This document shows, one piece after another, positions 1-6,090 of a DNA stretch of 18,516 nt. The stretch's first letter is position 1. Each line of letters starts with the position of its first letter. Under the pieces are notes generated by a model. The model ran no database searches. It was not told the origin of the DNA and was given only the letters and a program-made list of their open reading frames with translations. Origin of the DNA: JBFEUI01 sp041547565 (GTDB lineage: Bacteria > Pseudomonadota > Gammaproteobacteria > Thiohalomonadales > Thiohalomonadaceae); contig JBFEUI010000048.1 in the NCBI GenBank assembly GCA_041547565.1, positions 1 through 18,516 on the forward strand, read 5' to 3'. A program made the position numbers and the translations under genes.

Positions 1-2246
1 ATCAGGTACTGGCCTCGTACGACCATGTGCGCGACCTGTTGCCGAAAGAGGGTGCTGTCGATCCAAGTCATGACTTCGCCATGAAATACCAGGTGATTGA
101 CAAAAACAGCAAACATGTCGATGCCATCGTCAAGGCGCTGAAAAAGGCCGATGGCCTGCTGCTGGCGACTGACCCTGATCGCGAGGGTGAAGCGATCTCC
201 TGGCACCTGTACGAGATCCTGAAGCAGAAAAAATTGCTCAAGGACAAGGAGGTGGGTCGTGTGGTGTTTCACGAGATCACCAAGCGTGCCATACAGGAAG
301 CGATAGAACAGCCGCGCGATCTGTCAATGGACCTGGTCAATGCCCAACAGGCGCGCCGTGCCCTGGATTACCTGGTCGGTTTTAACCTGTCGCCGCTGCT
401 GTGGAAGAAGATCCGTCGCGGCCTCTCGGCAGGGCGTGTGCAGAGTCCGGCGCTGCGCATGATTGTCGAGCGCGAAGAGGAGATTGAGCGCTTCGAGGCG
501 CGAGAGTACTGGAGCATCGAGGCGGATGTGACCAGCAAGGGCCAGAATTTCTCCGGCAAACTGACCGTGTACCAGGATGAGAAACTGAGTCAGTTTTCGG
601 TGACCAATGGCGAACAGGCGCAGGAGATCGAGCAGACACTGCTGGCAAATGCCGCTGGCAAATTAACCGTAGCGAAGGTCGACAAGAAGCAGCGCAAACG
701 CAACCCCTCGGCACCGTTCACCACCTCCACCCTGCAACAGGAGGCCTCGCGCAAGCTGGGCTTCAGCGCACAGCGGACCATGCGCACGGCGCAACAGCTG
801 TATGAGGGTATCGATATCGGTGGCGAGACCGTGGGTCTGATCACCTATATGCGTACCGACTCGGTGAATCTTGCCCAGGAGGCAATCGACGAATTGCGGG
901 AGTTTATCGGTCAACGCTACGGCAAGGACAATGTGCCGGAGAAGCCTCGCAGCTTTAAAACCAAGTCAAAAAATGCACAGGAAGCCCATGAAGCGGTGCG
1001 GCCGACATCGGTAAAGCGGGTGCCCGAATCGTTGAAGGAGCACCTGAGCAAGGACCAGCACCGTCTCTACGAGCTTATCTGGAAGCGCACCGTTGCCTGC
1101 CAGATGATCCATGCGACCATCGATACTGTCGGTGTGGATCTGGCGGCGGGTGAAGGGAATATTTTCCGTGCCAGCGGCTCCACCATCGTGCATCCCGGGT
1201 TTATGTCGGTCTACCAGGAAAGTGTCGACGATGGCGCAAAGAAAGAGGACGACAGCAACAAAATGCTGCCCAAGCTGCTTGAGGGGGAGCAGGTGGAACT
1301 GCTGGCCATCAAGCCCTCGCAGCACTTCACCGAGCCGCCGCCACGTTATTCCGAGGCCTCGCTGGTAAAGGCCCTCGAGGAGCACGGTATCGGCCGCCCC
1401 TCAACCTATGCCTCGATTATCTCCACCCTGCAGCAACGGGAGTACGTCGAGATGGACCGGCGGCGCTTTATCCCGACCGATGTGGGGCGTATTGTGAACA
1501 AGTTTCTCACACAGCACTTTACCCGCTACGTCGACTACGATTTTACCGCCAGGCTGGAGGACGATCTCGATGCCGTCTCGCGCGGCGAGGAGGAGTGGGT
1601 GCCGCTGCTGAGCAAGTTCTGGGCACCGTTCAAGGCGCTGGTCGATGACAAGGAAAAATCGGTCAGCCGTAAGGAGGTCACCACCGAGGAACTCGATGAG
1701 GCCTGCCCCCAGTGCGGCAAGCCACTGTCCATTCGCCTCGGGCGTCGCGGCCGCTTTATCGGTTGCACCGGTTATCCCGACTGCGACTATACCCGCAACC
1801 TGAAAGACGAACCGGAAGAGAAAAGCGAACCGGAGGTCGTCGAAGGGCGTACCTGTCCCAAGTGCGACGCCCCGCTGCTGATACGCGAGGGGCGCTACGG
1901 CAAGTTTATCGGCTGCAGCAACTACCCCAAGTGCAAGCACATCGAGCCGCTCGAACAGCCGGAGGATACGGGTGTAAGCTGTCCCAAGTGCAATAAGGGG
2001 ACCATGCTGAAACGCAAATCGCGGCGCGGCAAAATTTTCTATTCCTGCTCCACCTATCCCGATTGTGATTATGCGGTGTGGAACCAGCCGCTCGATGAGC
2101 CCTGCCCCGATTGCGGCTGGCCCATGCTCACTCTCAAGACCACCAAGCGCAGGGGAACGGAAAAGGTTTGTCCGCAGAAAGAGTGCGGCTACACCGAACA
2201 GGTTGAGAGCGAGAGCGAGGATGAGGCGGCTGAACAGGAGAGCTAG
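1..2246 (+). CDS. topA: DNA topoisomerase I (type IA), 5' end outside window
   Basis: Type IA topoisomerase, which relaxes negative supercoils through a transient 5'-phosphotyrosine. The frame is open from base 3, so the N-terminal Toprim start is cut off by the window edge; the first in-frame GTG at 27 is not the real start. Visible landmarks are the Toprim acidic motif ATDPDREGEAISWH (about 168-209), NAQQARR (about 340-360), SPLLWKKIRRGLSAGRVQS, and the active-site tyrosine in GLITYMRTDS (Tyr codon 846-848). The C-terminus holds four zinc-ribbon-type cysteine clusters (first Cys pairs CPQC, CPKC, CPKC, CPDC, from about 1700 to 2200), followed by a short acidic tail. This matches the E. coli-like architecture with C-terminal Topo_C_Rpt modules. 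It is followed by purE after a 66-base gap. Identification is secure. Confidence 0.97.
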   Translation, partial: QVLASYDHVRDLLPKEGAVDPSHDFAMKYQVIDKNSKHVDAIVKALKKADGLLLATDPDREGEAISWHLYEILKQKKLLKDKEVGRVVFHEITKRAIQEAIEQPRDLSMDLVNAQQARRALDYLVGFNLSPLLWKKIRRGLSAGRVQSPALRMIVEREEEIERFEAREYWSIEADVTSKGQNFSGKLTVYQDEKLSQFSVTNGEQAQEIEQTLLANAAGKLTVAKVDKKQRKRNPSAPFTTSTLQQEASRKLGFSAQRTMRTAQQLYEGIDIGGETVGLITYMRTDSVNLAQEAIDELREFIGQRYGKDNVPEKPRSFKTKSKNAQEAHEAVRPTSVKRVPESLKEHLSKDQHRLYELIWKRTVACQMIHATIDTVGVDLAAGEGNIFRASGSTIVHPGFMSVYQESVDDGAKKEDDSNKMLPKLLEGEQVELLAIKPSQHFTEPPPRYSEASLVKALEEHGIGRPSTYASIISTLQQREYVEMDRRRFIPTDVGRIVNKFLTQHFTRYVDYDFTARLEDDLDAVSRGEEEWVPLLSKFWAPFKALVDDKEKSVSRKEVTTEELDEACPQCGKPLSIRLGRRGRFIGCTGYPDCDYTRNLKDEPEEKSEPEVVEGRTCPKCDAPLLIREGRYGKFIGCSNYPKCKHIEPLEQPEDTGVSCPKCNKGTMLKRKSRRGKIFYSCSTYPDCDYAVWNQPLDEPCPDCGWPMLTLKTTKRRGTEKVCPQKECGYTEQVESESEDEAAEQES

Positions 2247-2312
2247 CGCTATTGACTCCTGGCCGTGCCGATACAGGTTTCCAGATCATTTAATCATTGT
2301 TGGAGCAGAAGA

Positions 2313-2822
2313 ATGTCTAATCCATTTGTTGCGATATTGATGGGTTCTGATTCGGACTTGCCTGCCATGCAGTCAACATTCGAAGTGCTGAAGTCATTCG
2401 GTATTACCTACGAGGTACGCATACACTCGGCCCACCGTACACCGGAAGCCACGCACAGTTATGTCACGGATGCGGAGAAACGCGGTTGTGCGGCATTTAT
2501 TTGCGCCGCAGGGCTTGCGGCCCATCTGGCCGGTGCGGTCTCCGCCATCACGGTGCGACCGGTTATCGGTGTGCCGATGGATGGCGGCCCCCTCAAGGGG
2601 CAGGATGCACTGCTTTCGACGGTACAGATGCCGGGTGGCATCCCCGTGGCCACGGTTGCAATCGGCAAGGCGGGCGCCAAGAATGCCGCTTATCTTGCAG
2701 TCCAGATCATGGCCGTATCGGATGCGTCACTGGCGGACAAGCTGCGTGAAGAGCGCAAGAGCAATGCAGCCAAGATCCTGGCACGCAACGACGAAGTGCA
2801 AAAAGAGCTGGGTCTGGCCTGA
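2313..2822 (+). CDS. purE: N5-carboxyaminoimidazole ribonucleotide mutase (class I PurE)
   Basis: Converts N5-CAIR to CAIR in purine synthesis; cytoplasmic octamer in characterised homologues. The 169-residue product has the usual length of bacterial PurE. The phosphate-binding GSDSD (residues 11-15), the catalytic-histidine motif SAHRTP (His41), AGLAAHLAG and the C-terminal VQMPGGIPVATVAIGKAG motif are all present. The ATG at 2313 is chosen because GGAG lies at 2302-2305 and the protein then begins MSNPFVAILMGSDSD, like other PurE proteins; an in-frame upstream start at 2265 would add 16 residues unlike the family. In many bacteria purK, whose product makes N5-CAIR, follows directly. Here tsaC follows instead, so purK must be elsewhere or missing. 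Class I features argue against the CO2-using class II enzyme. Confidence 0.96.
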   Translation: MSNPFVAILMGSDSDLPAMQSTFEVLKSFGITYEVRIHSAHRTPEATHSYVTDAEKRGCAAFICAAGLAAHLAGAVSAITVRPVIGVPMDGGPLKGQDALLSTVQMPGGIPVATVAIGKAGAKNAAYLAVQIMAVSDASLADKLREERKSNAAKILARNDEVQKELGLA

Positions 2823-2865
2823 ACCGTCTGCAGCGTGCGGACTGACTAACTAACTAACGGTCACA

Positions 2866-3426
2866 ATGACCAGCTCCTGTCATATTCGGAATGCCGTCCG
2901 CCTGCTCAGGGCGGGTGGCATTATCGCCTACCCCACAGAGGCGGTTTACGGGCTGGGCTGTGACCCGCTCGATCGCGATGCCGTACGGCGTTTGCTGGCA
3001 CTGAAGCAAAGGCCCTGGCAGAAAGGGCTGATCATCGTCGCCGCCGACATTGAGCAGCTGCTGCCCTTTCTTGCTCCGCTGGATAGCGGGCTTGAGAAAA
3101 AGATCACCACCAGCTGGCCGGGTCCGGTCACCTGGCTGTTGCCGGCAAGCAACAACGCGCCGTTGTGGATCACCGGCAAGCACAGCACCATTGCCGTACG
3201 TGTCAGCGATCATCCGGTGGTACGGGAGCTGTGCCTGCAATTTGCCGCCCCGCTGGTCTCGACCAGCGCCAATCCATCGGATCTCGCACCGGCGCGCACC
3301 CCGTTGCGTGTAAGACGCTATTTTGGCGAGGCAATCGATTATCTGATTCACGCACCGCTTGGTGGCCTGGACAGGCCCACCGAGATCCGCGATGCCATTA
3401 CCGATAACACGATACGTCAATCATGA
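2866..3426 (+). CDS. tsaC: L-threonylcarbamoyladenylate synthase (YrdC/Sua5 family)
   Basis: Makes threonylcarbamoyl-AMP from threonine, bicarbonate and ATP, the first step of the t6A37 modification of ANN-decoding tRNAs. The 186-residue protein is a single YrdC domain without the extra Sua5 C-terminal domain. Motifs seen are GGIIAYPTEAVYGLGCDP (from about residue 17), KQRPWQKGLIIV, WPGPVTWLLPA, IAVRVSDHP and VSTSAN, and the end LGGLDRPTEIRDA matches the family's C-terminus. The start ATG at 2866 has no clear Shine-Dalgarno sequence; the 43 bases before it contain stops in all three frames. Its stop overlaps the pldA start (ATGA), so the two are probably translated from one message. Gammaproteobacterial tsaC is often near topA/dprA and hemF, which fits this neighbourhood. 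Confidence 0.95.
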   Translation: MTSSCHIRNAVRLLRAGGIIAYPTEAVYGLGCDPLDRDAVRRLLALKQRPWQKGLIIVAADIEQLLPFLAPLDSGLEKKITTSWPGPVTWLLPASNNAPLWITGKHSTIAVRVSDHPVVRELCLQFAAPLVSTSANPSDLAPARTPLRVRRYFGEAIDYLIHAPLGGLDRPTEIRDAITDNTIRQS

Positions 3427-4352
3427 GATTGAGCCGTTCAGTCTGCAGAAAAGCCCTTTGTTACGCCCTGTCATTCGGCCTGGCCTGTATCACAACGGCC
3501 GGCCGCGCCCAGGAGGAGAACAACGACAGCAGCTACTTTTACCGTGACGGTTATGGCCAGGCGAGCGGTTCCGCACTGGACCGGCGCATCCAGCTGGAGC
3601 AGCGCACCCGCGACAATCCCTTTGTCATCACACCGCACAGACCGACCTATATTCTGCCGTTTAGCTACAATGACAATCCCAACCCTGATCCCCACGGTGC
3701 GCAGCAAGAGGATATCGACAGGGCGGAGATCAAGTTTCAGTTCAGCCTCAAGCTGCCACTGGTGCGCAACCTGTTCGGTGATAACGGCCACCTGTCGTTC
3801 GCCTATACCCAGCAGTCATACTGGCAGGCCTACAACAAAACATTCTCCTCCCCGTTTCGTGAGACCAATCACGAGCCGGAGATCATCCTCAATTTTCTGG
3901 GAGACTATAACGTTCTGGGGATACACAACCGCATTATCGGTGTCGGGCTCAACCATCAATCCAACGGACAGACCGGTAGCCTGTCACGCAGCTGGAACAG
4001 GCTCTTCGCCAACTTTGTGTTTGAGTACGGTGACTACTATGTCAGTCTCAAACCGTGGTGGCGGATCCCCGAAGAGGAGGCATCGGACGATAATGCCGAT
4101 ATCGAGGATTACCTGGGCAATTTTGAGCTGCGGGCGCTGCGTGTCGTCGGCAGACAGAGCTACGGGCTGATGCTGCGCAACAATCTCGACTCGCCCAATC
4201 GCGGGGCGGTGCAGCTGGACTGGACCTTTCCCCTGTCCCAACGCATCAAGGGTTATGTGCAGTTGTTTAACGGCTACGGCGAGAGCCTTATCGATTACAA
4301 TCACTACACTAACCGAATCGGCTTCGGTGTGATGCTGGTCGACTGGCTGTAA
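3423..4352 (+). CDS. pldA: Outer membrane phospholipase A1
   Basis: OMPLA is an outer-membrane beta-barrel that hydrolyses misplaced phospholipids in the outer leaflet; it is calcium-dependent and active as a dimer in characterised homologues. A signal peptide is visible (basic MRLSRSVCRK, hydrophobic stretch, TTAGRAQ). The catalytic triad region GLNHQSNG then SRSWNR matches E. coli OMPLA: His178, Ser180 and Asn192 here correspond to His142, Ser144 and Asn156. The barrel segment FAYTQQSYWQAYN and the following SSPFRETNHEPE are also typical. The C-terminus ends in WL, close to the aromatic ending of barrel proteins. At 309 residues it is of normal family length. ATGA overlap with tsaC suggests translational coupling, an unusual functional pairing. 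The gene converges with the hemerythrin gene, 25 bases away. Confidence 0.95.
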   Translation: MRLSRSVCRKALCYALSFGLACITTAGRAQEENNDSSYFYRDGYGQASGSALDRRIQLEQRTRDNPFVITPHRPTYILPFSYNDNPNPDPHGAQQEDIDRAEIKFQFSLKLPLVRNLFGDNGHLSFAYTQQSYWQAYNKTFSSPFRETNHEPEIILNFLGDYNVLGIHNRIIGVGLNHQSNGQTGSLSRSWNRLFANFVFEYGDYYVSLKPWWRIPEEEASDDNADIEDYLGNFELRALRVVGRQSYGLMLRNNLDSPNRGAVQLDWTFPLSQRIKGYVQLFNGYGESLIDYNHYTNRIGFGVMLVDWL

Positions 4353-4377
4353 CCGTTAGGGGCGGCTCAGGCGGGAG

Positions 4378-4845
4378 CTAGCCCCAGATCCTGCCCCACA
4401 TCTTGCCCATCAGGGAGCTGTCGGGTGAATTGGCCGTCTTCACGCCCATGGAAATGAAGTGGGGCGTATACTGTGCGTCGCTTTCCCTGATATGTTTGGT
4501 CAACCACAGTTTCAGGAAGTGCAGCAGTTCGAAGTTGACCGATTTTTTGCCACTCTGCAATTTCTCCACCAGCTCATTCAGCTCGTCGATCAGGCTATCG
4601 TGCTCAATTTTGTGATTTTCGTAGTCGGGGTAGTCGAGCAGGCGCATGATGCTCTCCTCGACGGCAAAGTGTATGCGTGTATAGTCACCCAGCCGCTTCA
4701 GGATTTCGCTGGCGACCTCGCTGCCCTTGTGCTGCTGGATGGCCTCGTGAAACTCGTTCAGAAGATCGACCAGCACCTTGTGCTGTTCGTCAATTTCGTC
4801 GATGCCCACGCTCAGATCATCAGACCATTCAACCAGTGCTGACAT
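4378..4845 (-). CDS. Bacteriohemerythrin
   Basis: Single-domain O2-binding di-iron protein, presumably cytoplasmic. With the start at 4845 the product is 155 residues. All seven iron ligands expected for the family are visible: His22 (DEQHK), His59 and Glu63 (HFAVE), His78 and His82 (ENHKIEH), His118 and Asp123 (HIRESD). The ATG at 4845 is preferred over the one at 4860 because AAGGT sits about six bases upstream and the protein then starts MSALVEWSDDLSVGI, like known bacteriohemerythrins. After Asp123 there are about 32 residues, longer than the short tail usual in the family, rich in Gly, Met and Trp near the end. It is divergent from hemF across about 210 bases. Likely role is O2 storage, delivery or sensing; the partner is unknown. 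Confidence 0.93.
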   Translation of the reverse strand: MSALVEWSDDLSVGIDEIDEQHKVLVDLLNEFHEAIQQHKGSEVASEILKRLGDYTRIHFAVEESIMRLLDYPDYENHKIEHDSLIDELNELVEKLQSGKKSVNFELLHFLKLWLTKHIRESDAQYTPHFISMGVKTANSPDSSLMGKMWGRIWG

Positions 4846-5058
4846 AGTGTTACCTTTCATTTGATACTGAGAGGATGCGCTGAGCAGAGAGTCGTTCTCA
4901 CGGTGGGGTGTCCATACCGCGATCAGCGATCAAAATAGAGCTGCGCATGATATGGTATCTTAAGAGATATTCCTAGCCGTCCCGTGTGTGGAATCGGGGC
5001 AAAAGTGGAGCAGCAGGCCGCCGCAGAAGTGGCCGGAAGCGTGTGGAGAGGCTAATCG
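4846..5058. other. Divergent intergenic region, hemerythrin / hemF
   Basis: This 213-base gap must contain the promoters of both divergent genes. It holds a small inverted repeat TATCT-TAAG-AGATA at 4956-4969 and a repeated GATCA near 4921-4932. No convincing -35/-10 pair and no complete FNR/ANR site (TTGAT-N4-ATCAA) is visible; only an ATCAA half-site exists at 4929-4933. The hemF Shine-Dalgarno GGAGAGG lies at 5045-5051. Confidence 0.4.
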
Positions 5059-5988
5059 ATGAGTCTGCCTGACAGCGAGGCGGTGAAGGCGTATCTGCTG
5101 CAACTGCAGGATACGATCAGCGGCGCCCTGGCCGAGGAGGATGGGCGGGACACCTTTGCCGAAGATACCTGGCAACGGCCTGATGCTGGCCGGGGGCTGG
5201 CCGGAGGCGGCCGTACCCGGATCATGACCGATGGCGCGGTATTCGAACAGGCCGGGATCAATTTCTCCCATGTCAGCGGGGAGTCGCTGCCCGAGTCCGC
5301 CACGGCGCATCGGCCTGAACTGGCCGGTCGTGCCTACCAGGCGATGGGCGTCTCCCTGGTGGTACACCCGCATAACCCGTATGTACCCACCTCCCATGCC
5401 AATGTACGCTTCTTCATCGCCGAAAAACCGGGTGAGGCGCCGCTGTGGTGGTTCGGTGGCGGTTTTGACCTGACGCCTTACTACCCGTTCAGGGAGGATG
5501 TGGTGTTCTGGCATCGGGTGGCGCGTGAGGCGTGTGAACCGTTCGGCAAGGGGGTCTATGCACGCTACAAGCAGTGGTGTGACGAGTACTTCTATCTCAA
5601 GCACAGAGGGGAGACGCGAGGGGTGGGCGGGCTGTTTTTCGATGATCTCAACGAGTGGGGATTCGAGCAGAGCTTTGCCTTCATGAAGAGCGTTGGCGAC
5701 CACTACCTCAAGGCCTACCGCCCGATAGTGGCGCGACGCAAGGCCATGCCCTTTAGCGAAAGGGAGCGCGACTTCCAGCTCTACCGACGGGGGCGCTATG
5801 TCGAGTTCAACCTGGTTTTTGACCGTGGCACCCTGTTCGGTTTGCAAAGTGGCGGGCGTACCGAATCGATTTTGATGTCGATGCCGCCGCTGGTGAAGTG
5901 GCGTTACAACTGGCAGCCCGAGCCGGGCAGCCCCGAGGCAGAACTGTATGAGCACTATCTGGTGCCGCAACAATGGTTGAGTGATTAG
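5059..5988 (+). CDS. hemF: Oxygen-dependent coproporphyrinogen III oxidase
   Basis: Oxidative decarboxylation of coproporphyrinogen III to protoporphyrinogen IX using O2, a late step in heme synthesis; soluble homodimer in the family. The 309-residue protein has normal length. Conserved blocks are AGINFSHVSG, VVHPHNPYVPTSHANVRFF (His103, His105, His113), WWFGGGFDLTPYYPF, GVGGLFFDDLNEWG and the C-terminal RYVEFNLVFDRGTLFGLQSGGRTESILMS (positions about 5800-5880). GGAGAGG at 5045-5051 supports the ATG at 5059. Requirement for O2 shows the host grows at least partly aerobically. Heme made here would serve the globin and multiheme cytochrome also encoded in this window. aroE, which often follows hemF in related genomes, is not next; a c-di-GMP protein is. 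Confidence 0.97.
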   Translation: MSLPDSEAVKAYLLQLQDTISGALAEEDGRDTFAEDTWQRPDAGRGLAGGGRTRIMTDGAVFEQAGINFSHVSGESLPESATAHRPELAGRAYQAMGVSLVVHPHNPYVPTSHANVRFFIAEKPGEAPLWWFGGGFDLTPYYPFREDVVFWHRVAREACEPFGKGVYARYKQWCDEYFYLKHRGETRGVGGLFFDDLNEWGFEQSFAFMKSVGDHYLKAYRPIVARRKAMPFSERERDFQLYRRGRYVEFNLVFDRGTLFGLQSGGRTESILMSMPPLVKWRYNWQPEPGSPEAELYEHYLVPQQWLSD

Positions 5989-6090
5989 TTAGGGAAAAGG
6001 AAATATCTTGATTTTTCGATTAGAATTTTTCGCTAGACGCGCCAAATTTTTCATGAGTGATCAGTGAAGCGGTGCTGATAATAAAGCCTG

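Noticed and set aside
4920..4933. Possible FNR/ANR site upstream of hemF
   Set aside because: Only the ATCAA half matches; the other half (CGATC) does not fit TTGAT.
4960..5973. 337-codon minus-strand open frame
   Set aside because: Antisense to hemF, no recognisable motifs, and hemF is unambiguous.
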